64,000 nucleotides of DNA from Deinandra increscens subsp. villosa. Lineage: Eukaryota > Streptophyta > Magnoliopsida > Asterales > Asteraceae. The stretch lies in NCBI GenBank assembly GCA_039602395.1, contig JBCNJP010000013.1:20567663-20631662 (forward strand). The letters run 5' to 3'. The first letter of the stretch is position 1; every line of letters starts with the position of its first letter. The position numbers and the translations under genes were made by a program. The notes below the pieces were generated by a model. It did no database searches. It was given only the letters and a program-made list of their open reading frames with translations, and was not told the DNA's origin. This document shows positions 47,950 to 58,441 of this stretch, in pieces.

Positions 47950-48066
47950 CATCTCTACCCATCATTCCTGTTTTAAAGCCTAGCGATCCATCTCTGCCCA
48001 TCATTCCTCTTTTAAAGCCTAGTGCTCCATCTCTGCCCATCAGTCCTGTTTTAAAGCCTTGTGCTC
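47950..48066 (+). repeat. Three 39-bp in-frame repeats (PSLPIIPVLKPSA)
   Basis: Three consecutive 39-base units encoding PSLPII(S)PVLKP(S/C)(D/A). The reading frame is kept across all three. Confidence 0.9.
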
Positions 48067-50135
48067 CCCCTGATACTCCTGAAACAGAAAAGGTTGTTGA
48101 AGCTGATGTTGAAGAAGACGGAGTCAAAGTCAAGGTGTTTGCACCTGTTAAAGAGACAAAGCCTGTGGAGCCAAAGACTGGACCTACTGATGAGAATGAT
48201 TTTTCTACTTAAGCAATCAGATTCAGGAAAGGAAAAATGGTGATGCCCCGGTACCAATCAGATTCTGACAAGGTGTTTGTAGCTGTTAAGAAGACATAGC
48301 CTCCAACATTCATTCATGATCAACAGGTATCTCTCCTAGAAGATGAGGTAAACATGATAAAACAGGCACTTGCAGATGCTGAGAAAGCTGAACAAATAAA
48401 AAGGGATGGAGACATGGCCTTGGCATTCAAACTACAAGGAGACAAGCCGCGTTATTCAAATGATAAAGTAATAATGGGTCTGATAAATGAAATCAAGAAA
48501 AGGTCTATTGATGAGAAAATGGCAACGATGGACTCTGAAAAGGAGACAAGAAAAAGAAAAATGGCCACATAATCTAACAAGGAGATCAAAGCAGGACAAG
48601 AGAAGATCAGACTGTCAGATAACCTTCACAATGCCAAACTCCTTATGAAGTTCACAGATATTATCATAGCCAATGGATGGGCAACTCCTGAACAAGCAAA
48701 TTTAGTGACTACTAATCAGTTATGCGATATGATGTCCAGGGTTGTTCAAGAGGATGGTGAATTAAAACTGAAGGAAAAGATATATGCAGATGAAGGCAGG
48801 AGAAGATAAAAAGGGAAGAAGAGATACAAAAAAATCCTAGAAAAGCCTATGACTAAGGAAGAAGAACTCAAGCTTCTCAAATGCTATTTCATTAAGATGA
48901 GGGGGGAGGACCCAAAAAAGATCAATCCTTCTGGTATTAATAGCTTGAGAATCAGAGATTCAAAAACCATACATGAACAGAACAAAATCTCAAAGGTTAC
49001 AGGTGAACCAATACCACCAAGTGCGTTTTATGATCTGAACAGAAATCTAGCCTCACAGCAACCCACAAGAAGCCCTCCTAGAACTAGTAGACCTGTAAAG
49101 CCTCCTAAACCTATAACATTAAAGCCTCTTCCACCAAAGTTTAGAACAGACAACTTCACACCCTTTATACCACAACCTAGAAGTGGTCATACTCTTCCAT
49201 CTCCATATCTCACCTAAACAAACCCCCAAAACCCTCATTTCCACCCAAGGCACCAGAAAAAACCTCCCACCAAGAGAATGAAGTCAGTGGCTAAGAAGGG
49301 AAAAGGAAAAGTGATCAATGAGGATGATGAATACAGAGATGTCCATGCTGAAAGGAGAAGAATCATCTACTGGAGCTATGATGATCAAGCCAAAGTATAC
49401 CTGTTCACAACCAGTTCGGATGAGGTAATAAGTTTACAGCTGAAGAAGCTATGTACAACCTCACTGACCATGAGTTGGTGAAGTTAGACAGTTACATGGT
49501 GATATGAAGGGTACGTGTTCACAAGAGGACTCCATAATGTTGAGGATAAAGATGTATTTGGATGACTTATACGGGGAAGTAGATGAAGCCACACAACGCA
49601 GCATTGAAAACCCTGTTTCGACGCTTGAAGTTGATAAGGATGGAAAGTTGGTAGTTTATAGAGCTGATGGGTCATTCACAACGCATAGTATAGTTCCAGA
49701 TCTAGAATGGAGCCATGCTGACAAAGACTGAATCCATTTAATAATGATAACTAACAGGCTTCATGTGGTTAAGAGAAAACAGGTGACCACCTGGGAGTAT
49801 AAGAAAGAAACATGCATGTATCACATTTTAACCAGTGAACATGGCGAGACAATTAGAAGCTTAGAAGATGCTCTAAATGGGCTTTCTGAAGCTGAGATAC
49901 GAGATATTGTCAGGATTGGTGATACTGAGAGCAGAATAATGACACGGACCTTTCATGAAAATATCCTATTTTATAAGGCCAAATTTCGGTTACAATCTAT
50001 TGTAGAGGAGAACAAGATGGGAACCAGATGAACTTGGCTGGAAGAAGAGTTGACCCCTGTATTTGTGTACAATTGCATAAGTTGTTCCAGTTTGTATGTT
50101 AACATAATAGTTGTTACAGTTTTATTCATACACTT

Positions 50136-53107
50136 TTCATCTTTAATAACATAAACATTTTCAATGAATCATAGCAGACCTCCATTTCACTCATAACTGT
50201 GATCTTACATGAAGTATATATTCATATGCTATGTTAGTATATGTTGGCATTTTGATATGGTGGGATGAGATGATTTATAAACAGGATAAGTTTTACTTCT
50301 AAATTGGAAGAAGAACAAAACCGGATGAACTACAATTCCTCAGGAAGAAGAGTTCATGAGTATGAGAGAAGATGAACTAGAGTTCTTCAGGATAAACCGG
50401 AAAAAATAGAGTCCTAAAGTTCTTCAGGATGGTTAACTAGCTTTCATCTATAATAACATACACATTTTCAATGAATCATAGCAAACCTCCATTTCACTCA
50501 TAACTGTGATCTTACATGAAGTATATATTCATATGCTATGTTAGTATATGTTGGCATTTTGATATGGTGGGATGAGATGATTTATAAACAGGATAAATTT
50601 TACTTCTAAATTGGGAGAAGAACAAAACCGGATGAACTACAATTCCTTAGGAAGAAGAGTTCATGAGTATTGAGAGAAGATGAACTAGAGTTCTTCATGA
50701 TAAACCAGATAAACTAGAGTTCTAAAGTTCTTCAGGATGGTTAACTAGTTTTCATCTATAATAACATACACATTTTCAGTGAATCATAGCAGACCTCCAT
50801 TTCACTCATAACTGTGATCTTATATGAAGTATATATTCATATGCTATGTTAGTATATGTTGGCATTTTGATATGGTGGGATGAGATGATTTATAGACAGG
50901 ATAAATATTACTTCTAAATTGGAAGAAGAACAAAACCGGGTGAACTACAATTCCTTAGGAAGAAGATTTCGTGAGTATTGAGAGAAGATGAACTAGAGTT
51001 CTAAAGTTGGTAACCAGTTTTCATCTATAATAACATACACATTTTCAGTGAATCATAGCAGACTTCCATTTCACTCATAACTGTCATCTTATATGAAGTA
51101 TATATTCATATGCTATGTTAGTATATGCTGGCATTTAGATATGGTGGGATGAGATGATTTATAAACAGGATAAGTTTTACTTCTAAATTGGAAGAAGAAC
51201 AAAACCGGATGAACTACAATTCCTCAGGAAGAAGAGTTCATGAGTATGAGAGAAGATGAACTAGAGTTCTTCAGGATAAACCGGATAAAATAGAGTCCTA
51301 AAGTTCTTCAGGATGGTTAACTAGCTTTCATCTATAATAACATACACATTTTCAATGAATCATAGCAAACCTCCATTTCACTCATAACTGTGATCTTACA
51401 TGAAGTATATATTCATATGCTATGTTAGTATATGTTGGCATTTTGATATGGTGGGATGAGATGATTTATAAACAGGATAAATTTTACTTCTAAATTGGGA
51501 GAAGAACAAAACCGGATGAACTACAATTCCTTAGGAAGAAGAGTTCATGAGTATTGAGAGAAGATGAACTAGAGTTCTTCAGGATAAACCAGATAAACTA
51601 GAGTTCTAAAGTTCTTCAGGATGGTTAACTAGTTTTCATCTATAATAACATACACATTTTCAGTGAATCATAGCAGACCTCCATTTCACTCATAACTGTG
51701 ATCTTATATGAAGTATATATTCATATGCTATGTTAGTATATGTTGGCATTTTGAAATGGTGGGATGAGATGATTTATAGACAGGATAAATATTACTTCTA
51801 AATTGGAAGAAGAACAAAACCGGGTGAACTACAATTCCTTAGGAAGAAGATTTCGTGAGTATTGAGAGAAGATGAACTAGAGTTCTAAAGTTGGTAACCA
51901 GTTTTCATCTATAATAACATACACATTTTCAGTGAATCATAGCAGACCTCCAATTCACTCATAACTGTCATCTTATATGAAGTATATATTCATATGCTAT
52001 GTTAGTATATGCTGGCATTTAGATATGGTGGGATGAGATGATTTATAAACAGGATAAATTTTACTTCTAAATTGGATGAAGAACAATACCGGATGAACTA
52101 CAATTCCTCAGGAAGAAGAGTTCATGAGTATTGAGAGAAGATGAACTAGAGTTCTTCAGGATAAACCGGATAAACTAGAGTTCTAAAGTTCTTCAGGATG
52201 GTTAACCAGTTTTCATCTATAATAATATACACATTTTCAGTGAATCATAGCAGGCCTCCATTTCACTCATAACTGTGATCTTATATAAAGTATATATTCA
52301 TATGCTATGTTAGTATATGTTGGCATTTTGATATGGTGGGATGAGATGATTTATAAACAGGATAAATTTCACTTTTAAATTGGAAGAAGAACAAACCGGA
52401 TGAACTACAATTCCTCAGGAAGAAGAGTTAAGATGAACTAGAGTTCTTCAGGATGACCGAGTAAAATAGAGTTCTAAAGTTCTTCAGGATAATTAACGAG
52501 TTTTAATCTAAAATAACATACATATTTTCAATGAATCATAGCAGACCTCCATTTCACACATAACTGTGATCTTACATGAAGTATATATTCATATGCTATG
52601 TAAGTATATGTTGGCATTTTGATATGGTGGGATGAGATGATTGATAAACATGATAAATTTTACTTCTTAATTGGAAGAAGAACAAAACCAGATGAACTAC
52701 AATTCCTCAGGAAGAAGAGTTCATGAGTATCGAGAGAAGATGAACTAGAGTTCTTCAAGATAAACTAGAGTTCTAAAGTTCTTCAGGATGGTTAACCAGT
52801 TTTCATCTATAATAACATACACATTTTCAATGATCATAGCAAACTCCATTTTACTCATAACTGTGACCTTACATGAACTATATATTCATATGTTATGTTA
52901 GTATATGTTAGCATTTTGATATGGTGGGATGAGATGATTTATAAACAGGATAAATTTTACTTCTAAATTGGAAGAAGAACAAACCGGATGAACTACAATT
53001 CCTCAGGAAGAAGAGTGCATGAGTATTGAGAGAAGATGAACTAGAGTTCTTTAGGATGAACCGGGTAAAATAGAGTTCTAAAGTTCTTCACGATGGTTAA
53101 CCAGTTC
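50136..53107. repeat. ~3-kb tandem array with higher-order structure
   Basis: Ten copies anchored by (T)GAATCATAGCA at 50166, 50473, 50781, 51050, 51357, 51665, 51934, 52242, 52533 and 52832 (the last copy lacks one A). Spacings are 307, 308, 269, 307, 308, 269, 308, 291, 299. The series 307+308+269 repeats exactly (884 bases), so the array grew by copying a three-unit block. The 269-base unit lacks about 38 bases containing GTTCTTCAGGATAAACC. Units contain TTCCTCAGGAAGAAGAGTTC palindromes. A lone related unit is at about 42390-42540 and a degraded one at 54680-54830. It lies just after the extra-ORF gene, where the element's 3' non-coding region should be. Confidence 0.93.
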
Positions 53108-53315
53108 ACAATAAAATAAAAATCACATCAGTTCATAATGAAATCTATTTGCAACAAACAATTTAGAATAAAATCAACTTTAATGATTGAGATAAAATCT
53201 ATCTATATAATTAATGGGGTTAACCAAAACAAAACAGGAGGAAGAGTTAACAAAAACTTTAATATATATATACAAAGATTTTCATCAGATCCTATACAAA
53301 GATCTATCTAACTAG
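53108..53315. other. Spacer, no gene recognised
   Basis: AT-rich sequence with AAAATCA-type words between the tandem array and the minus-strand ORF. Confidence 0.4.
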
Positions 53316-53630
53316 CTAAGATCTAGCATCCGACATATAGTCTTCATCATCCAAAATGTTGCTGCTGCTGTCATCAGGAAACAGCTTTTGACCAGACGGC
53401 AATATCGGTCCCAACTCGGAGGTGTAGGTGGAATCCCTTTTCCGGATTAAATACACATCCAGCTCTCTCTCCCCCTCTGGTCCCTGGAGATGAAGTTTCA
53501 TATCCCTTAAAACTTTGGCAGTGATGAAATCAACGTACTCAATCCCGTATGTGATGGAAAGAGGTGGGATCCTCTAGTAAATGAGGAAATAGCCAATCGA
53601 TGTGTGGTTTAGGTATTGCACCATTTAATT
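53316..53630 (-). pseudogene. Unidentified ORF fragment, minus strand
   Basis: From about 53620 the minus strand reads HTSIGYFLIY, stop, RIPPLSITYGIEYVDFITAK, then KLHLQGPEGERELDVYLIRK and LPSGQKLFPDDSSSNILDDE to a stop at 53316. The composition and length of the open stretch (about 95 codons with one stop) suggest a decayed gene 3' end. It is likely retroelement-associated like its surroundings, but I do not recognise the family. Confidence 0.4.
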
Positions 53631-53789
53631 CAGATCATGACAATCAAATGTGCGAATGTCGACATAGTCGACATAATCTACCTTTCCCTTCCGCACATCC
53701 TGGCCGACGGCATTTCGGTGGAAATCGCCGCTGTGATGGATTGAAAGTTCGTGAGCGTGAGGATCTTCTACTTAGTCGTATAGAAATCA

Positions 53790-54100
53790 ATGTAAACGAG
53801 TAAAACACAAAGAGTAAATACAACTGAGACTTGTATTAACCATAGAGACCACAGAGTACACTTAGAGAGTATATGACCCGGGAGCCACCAATTCTATACA
53901 AGACTAACATATTTATAGGCTGAAACCACGACTGGCCGAACCTCAGGTTCGGCCAAGCTTCGGCGGCTCCGAACCTGGAGTTCGACCAAGGTTCGGCCAA
54001 CCCTAAACTTGAACGTTCCGTCTTGTTCTCGATACTTCACATGACGATCAGAAACTATGTATCAACATGGATCTTGAGGGTGAACCTCCGACCACCTGTA
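53790..54100 (-). repeat. Possible partial LTR, minus strand
   Basis: On the minus strand GCCTATAAATATG (TATA-like, about 53910-53922) follows a set of GGTTCGGCC/GGCCGAACC palindromes (53937-54000) and precedes a region like R-U5. The layout mirrors the small copia LTRs in this window with a different palindrome. Ends were not found. Confidence 0.4.
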
Positions 54101-54279
54101 AAAAAATCAAATGCAGAGTAGAGAGTAAGTAATTAAAAAACATAAAACCCTAAATATAAAAACTTGCAACCATTTTTGAGTGAAAATACACTTACGGGGA
54201 GTCTTGCCATACTAGGGCACTGGTTCACTAACACCCCTAATCCTCTATTGTTTACCAAAGGAAGCCATTGATCGATCGA

Positions 54280-54510
54280 AGTTTTTTTCTTGATGATCAG
54301 GAGTTCGTACAGAAGATTTTGGTGGCGAAAAAGTGGAAATTTAATGGCAGACAGGCCACGCTACCAGCTATGGTGGGAAGAAGTGGAAAGTCAGGCCACG
54401 ATAACCGTGTATATATTTTACCTTTACCACGCAAATCCTGTTTTTACCGTGTCTATTAATTACCTTTAGCAACGCAAATTTTGTTGATCAATTATTGTTT
54501 ATGTGATGGA
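54280..54510. mobile_element. CACTA subterminal-like fragment
   Basis: Contains several GCCACG, ACCGTG and TTTAGC(A)ACGCAA words like those near the CACTA-type end at 58135. No terminus is visible. It may be the other part of that element, separated by copia insertions. Confidence 0.35.
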
Positions 54511-54839
54511 AGTAATTAAATAAGTTCTGGTTAAAATATAACCAATTAACACTTCTGTCTCAATGGTTCTTCTTAATCTTGTAGTGTGTTCCTTTCTTTT
54601 GACTGACCCAGGTTCAAGCCTTGTTTTTTTACTAACCCGGGTTCAAGCCTTGTTTGCTACAATTTATAATTTTTTGATTGCCTAATAGTGGATGACATGA
54701 TTTATAAACTGGATAGATTTTACTTCTTCAGTAAATTGGAACAAGAACAAAACTGTATGAACTAACAATAAAAAAACCGTATGAACTAGAATTCCTCAGG
54801 AAGAAGAGTTCATCTGGAATGAGAGCAGATGAACAGAGC

Positions 54840-55149
54840 GTCTTTGTGAGTCTTATAGTCATCATACCAAGATGGCCGTACCATATGGTCCGCCGTACCA
54901 GTTGGTACGGGCGTACCAACTGGTCCGCAAGGTGGTACGCCGACCTATATGTAAGTGATTATAAATAGTTGATGTTAGAGAGAGCTTACAAGTTTTGTCA
55001 TATCTCTATCTCTTAACTGTGTGTATTGAGTGTGTTTCTCTCTCTAGCATTGTAACTCTTAGTGAATCAATAAAGCAAAGCTTTATTTACATCGTGTTCG
55101 TTCTCGATTACTGAATCTAGGAGTAGTAAGATCTTTCCGTGGTTTTACA
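54840..55149 (+). repeat. Partial copia LTR, plus strand (3' part)
   Basis: Carries GTACC/GGTAC palindromes (54878-54940), TATAAATAG (54960-54968), AATAAA (55069-55074), TTTATTTACATCGTG and the end GTGGTTTTACA (55149), in close agreement with the LTR at 28629. The TGTTAGA start is missing. It abuts the 3' side of the gag-like ORF at 55193. Confidence 0.8.
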
Positions 55150-55192
55150 ATCAGGCACAGTCTCTTTATCATCAAACTTTGAAGAGGAGTGT

Positions 55193-55987
55193 TTATTCTT
55201 CTTTTTCCTTTTCTTTTTCTTGTTGGCTTTTTTCAGCTTTGACTTCAAATGAGATACCCGCTTTCTCATCTTCTATCTTAGCCAATAAGTCTGTTTTATT
55301 CTTTATGACCTGTTCGGAATTCCTGTCAATGGGAACACTAGTAGACTTGCACGAGGCATCAGTAACAACAGGTGTATCAATCAACTGGTTATCACAAGCA
55401 TATATGAGATGAGATATGACAACACTTGGTATGTTTTTCTTAATGATTCCTGGGACCGAGTCAGGAATGTGACTTAAGGGAGGCTTAGGGTTACTTGAGC
55501 TGTTAAACATGCTTCTAAAGTACCCCTTAGGCGTTCTCAACCTATCAATCTCATTCTTAACTTGTTTGTAATCATTCCAAGCATTGGTCAATTCGTGTTT
55601 AAGATCATTTATTTGAGCATTCAAAACACTTTGATTATTTGAAAGTTTCTCATGTTCCTCCTCTAGTGACTTGATTTTAGTTAAGTAGCCATCTTCCTTT
55701 TGGTCGAAAGCAGTAAATCTATCAGTTAAATCGTGATTATGTTGTCTATAGGACTTAACAAGTTCAAGACAATCATTGGTGCAAGCTTGAGTTTTCACAT
55801 GAGGTGGCAAATCAAGAGCTTTAGCTATTCGATCATAGACATATCTAGCAATGATTACATGAGGATCCTTAACGGTCGAATCAATTATTTCTCCAACCTT
55901 AATCAACTCATCACCAATATTTTGATTATTAGAATCGGAATTGAGTGATTGAGGGGATTGAGGCTTATAAACACTTGAAAAATCCAT
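55193..55987 (-). CDS. Coiled-coil Gag-like ORF of a minus-strand copia-type element
   Basis: An intact 264-codon minus-strand ORF: MDFSSVYKPQSPQSLNSDSN, DPHVIIARYVYDRIAKALDL, KTQACTNDCLELVKSYRQHN, then a heptad-rich coiled coil (about residues 95-150), a RTPKGYFRSMFN motif and a Lys/Glu tail. Leader, primer site (56841-56854) and 5' LTR (56857-57794) lie upstream, which is the expected gag position. No zinc knuckle or protease is present. The frame ends shortly before an inserted plus-strand LTR (55149), so the gene is probably truncated. I do not recognise a named domain; 'Gag-like' is from position and coiled coil. Confidence 0.5.
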   Translation of the reverse strand: MDFSSVYKPQSPQSLNSDSNNQNIGDELIKVGEIIDSTVKDPHVIIARYVYDRIAKALDLPPHVKTQACTNDCLELVKSYRQHNHDLTDRFTAFDQKEDGYLTKIKSLEEEHEKLSNNQSVLNAQINDLKHELTNAWNDYKQVKNEIDRLRTPKGYFRSMFNSSSNPKPPLSHIPDSVPGIIKKNIPSVVISHLIYACDNQLIDTPVVTDASCKSTSVPIDRNSEQVIKNKTDLLAKIEDEKAGISFEVKAEKSQQEKEKEKEE

Positions 55988-56840
55988 TATTTGACTTAAC
56001 TTTGAAATACTAGCAAATTAGCAAATTTGATGAAAATGGAATTTCATTGTATCCAAAAGCTTTAGAATGTATCTAGAATGATTCACAAACCTAAAACACA
56101 CTCAAAACACGCACAAATTCAGTCAAATAAGCAAAACATGAGAATTATTGAAAATCACAACTTGTTCTTCAACTTAGAAATTTTAGTAAAAATCAAAGTT
56201 GTTCAATTTGATGTTATGAAAGCTCCAATAGATTAGGAATATGATCTAGATCAATAGTGAAAACTACACCAACATCCAAATCTGAGCCTAACACCTTCAA
56301 TTCGACCAAAAAGTGAGTTTAAGAAAAGTTTCAAAAATTTCACTAATTTTGCTCCAACGGATTCAAAACTTGATGAAAATGAGATTAGATTGCTTTAATG
56401 ATTATAGTTTTAGGTCACTAACATGCATGAATCATCAATTTCAATCAAAAAAAGATTCAATTTTCAAACTTGTGTACAGACCTTCGATATAGGAGATGAT
56501 GAACAACCAACTTTCACTAAATGATGATTTGAATGCACCAATAGCTTCATGTTATGATGAGAATCAATACTCATAACTGTAGCAACTTCCAAATCTCAAC
56601 AAATCAACCAAAAAAATGAACAACAGTGACTTTATGTTCTTGAAGTGTTCTTCCCGTGTTTCGAACAAATCTGCCCAAAAACTGATGTAAATGATCTCTG
56701 GTGATGAATTCGAGGATGAAATCAGCTTCCAAATGATGTTTCCACTCAAGAAGCAACCTTCGATCTTTAAAAACTTCACCAAATCAAGCTAAATCTTGCA
56801 AAATCCTCAAGAACAAAAAATAGGTTTTTGTTCAGACCAA

Positions 56841-56854
56841 CAACTCTGATACCA
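56841..56854 (-). other. Primer-binding site (initiator Met tRNA)
   Basis: Minus-strand TGGTATCAGAGTTG, two bases after LTR end GGACCTAACA. The first eleven bases match initiator methionine tRNA. Confidence 0.8.
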
Positions 56855-56856
56855 AT

Positions 56857-57794
56857 TGTTAGGTCCAACTTAGACCCGAGGATCTCACAAGTACGAGACC
56901 GATCAGGTGCGGAAAACGGATCGATCAAGAAGCTTGAACGAATCAAACCAAGAACACGAAGAACAATCTTTAAATCTCAATGTTTATTGCTATATCAAGA
57001 ACAATGGATTACAAGTGTAGAGAGGAAAGGAGATTACACCATGGAAAACACACACTTAGCAGCCTCACTCTCTTCTCAATTTACAAAATATCCTAAGTAT
57101 TCTATTTATAGCAACAACAAGGAGTGAAACAAAATTAAATAAAATAAGCTTCGTTTGAGGTAAACGATCCGGTTGAGTTGTCTCGGCTAAAACCAACTCG
57201 CGTGTCATATTGAGTGTTGTTGAAGTTGTCTTGACGTTGTTTCGAAGGTATTGGCACGTTTACAGATCATATCCGAGTGTTGAATTGCTCCAAATCACCA
57301 AATAGATCCACGAGATCACCAAGACCATTTCTGAAGTCGCCAAGAACAAGTCTCAAACTCCAGACCTTGGTGAGGTCGCCAAGGTTGGTGAGGTCGCCAA
57401 GGGTGGTGAGGTCGCCAAGCTTTGGTGAGGTCGCCAAGAACAAAACGTAGCCTTCAGACCTTGGTGAGGTCGCCAAGAACAAATCACAGCCTTCAGACCT
57501 TGGTGAGGTCGCCAAGAAAATGAGATCTCCAAGGCTTATCAGCGAGATCTCCAAGGCTTATCAACGAGATCTCCAAGAACAAACGAGATCTCCAAGGCTG
57601 AAAACACACCAACTTGGGATGACCAATGTTGAACACCGCCAATTTACTTCTATGTCGTCAAGACGTTAACTCCAAACTCAGAAAATAAGTTAAATCCTTG
57701 AAATCTTCGCGTTTCATAGACTTGACCCGTTTTGACCCGTTTGGAACAAATACATTGAATATCTTTATCTTCACTCATCTTGGATCTTCCAACA
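56857..57794 (-). repeat. 5' LTR (~938 bp) with internal minisatellite
   Basis: Minus orientation from TGTTGGAAGATCC (57794; the run AACAACAACA leaves the end uncertain by 3-6 bases) to GGACCTAACA (56857). It contains a minisatellite of TTGGTGAGGTCGCCAAG (57363-57520) and of ACGAGATCTCCAAGGCTTATC (57520-57600) units. Confidence 0.7.
57363..57600. repeat. Minisatellite GGTGAGGTCGCCAAG / GAGATCTCCAAGGC
   Basis: At least six GTGAGGTCGCCAAG copies with variable spacers, then four GAGATCTCCAAG copies, inside the LTR. The second word looks like a mutated form of the first. On the minus strand it stays open (LGDLT, ATSPRSEG repeats), but there is no sign of a real protein. Confidence 0.85.
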
Positions 57795-57799
57795 ACAAC

Positions 57800-58135
57800 A
57801 CTATTAAACGTGGCCATACATTCCTTTTTGGTGACACGAATAAAAAATCATAAAATTCTATGGCCGTTTGGTGCATTTCACCACTCTTTTTTAAGTGTGA
57901 CAAATAAGTGCCACGTGTTTTTGTAAAGCAGTGGCTAAAGCCACTGCACCTGATTGTTGTTGTCACATAAACAAAAATATACGTGGCTAAAGGGTCCAAA
58001 GGCTATATATTTGGCCACGGGTACAAAATATGTGTGGCTAAAACTAGTGTTTCTTACCTTTAGCCACGTTTTTTTTAATACCGTGGATAGGTGTTTTCGA
58101 AAAAACCGTGGCTAAAGCCACATTTTGACGTAGTG
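57800..58135. mobile_element. CACTA-type terminal region
   Basis: It ends TTTTGACGTAGTG at 58135; the complement CACTACGTCAAAA is a CACTA-type terminus. Upstream are repeated subterminal words TGGCTAAAG, CCACGG and AACCGTGG. The opposite end was not found. It adjoins the RuvB-like 2 C-terminal fragment at 58139, with ATT (58136-58138) as the possible 3-bp duplication. Confidence 0.65.
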
Positions 58136-58138
58136 ATT

Positions 58139-58441
58139 CGGAAGATTCTAGATATAAGGTGTCAAGAATAGGATGTGGATGTATCTAAAGATGTAAAGGT
58201 TTTGTTGATGAAAATCGGGGTGGGCACATGACTAAGATATCCCATAAACCTGATTACATCAGCTGCATTGGCTTTACAAAAGAGGAAAAGGAAGGTTGTT
58301 GAGATGCAGGATGTGAGTAGAGTTTACGAGCTGTTTTGGGACGTGAAGAGATCAACCCATTACTTGATCGAGTATCAAAACGAGTACTTGTTCAATGAAG
58401 CAACAATGGGGGATGAAGATAAAGGCAGCATGATGGTTTGA
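58139..58441 (+). pseudogene. RUVBL2: RuvB-like 2 (reptin/TIP49b) pseudogene, C-terminal part
   Basis: In one frame: RKILDIRCQE, stop, DVDVSKDVKVLLMKIGVGT, stop, LRYPINLITSAALALQKRKR, KVVEMQDVSRVYELFWDVKR, STHYLIEYQNEYLFNEA and a stop at 58439-58441. This is the C-terminal lid and tail of RuvB-like 2, ending at the family's usual place. It is in the same orientation as the N-terminal part at 27910-28628, so both halves most likely come from one copy. About 130 residues between them (Walker B, sensor 1 and sensor 2 side) were not found and are presumed deleted. Downstream 58442-58560 is AT-rich, 3'-UTR-like sequence. Confidence 0.92.

Larger units (their letters stand above)
45901..50031 (+). 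pseudogene. Second extra-ORF gene of copia type, broken, ~4.1 kb
   Basis: ATG 45901 opens MAPKLNRKATSKPTQLFFAE and 170 codons including KRGQLPYVWRYLAHTILHCL, then a stop. FHGLANGLNFNFSKMIFDGM (46421 on) follows in the same frame. Next come Pro-rich repeats with IQIPTKRKRMS twice, VEQVDP-type repeats (47560-47800), a 13-residue PSLPIIPVLKPS repeat three times (47950-48065), charged coiled-coil stretches (48354-48572) and a conserved C-terminus (49744-50031: TSEHGETIRSLEDALNGLSE, then RIMTRTFHENILFYKAKFRL). At least eight stops or shifts are present. Architecture and C-terminal pattern parallel the ORF at 38108-41252, so both appear to be the same class of retroelement-associated ORF. The function is unknown; a GPY- or envelope-like role cannot be shown. 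Confidence 0.7.
55150..57794 (-). mobile_element. 5' end of a minus-strand copia-type element
   Basis: 5' LTR, primer site, leader of about 850 bases (55988-56840) and gag-like ORF. The left side is cut by an LTR of another family. The right flank is CACTA-like sequence, into which it may have inserted. Confidence 0.65.

Noticed and set aside
50136..53107. CRISPR-like array of regularly spaced repeats
   Set aside because: Whole 269-308-bp units are similar, without short repeats separated by unique spacers; plant context and size rule it out.
9238..56854. TGGTATCAGAGC sites as parts of tRNA genes
   Set aside because: Only the 3' tRNA complement is present, each time next to an LTR end; there is no tRNA cloverleaf.
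57267..57554. Minus-strand ORF with LGDLT / ATSPRSEG repeats
   Set aside because: It lies in an LTR minisatellite and has no protein-like context.
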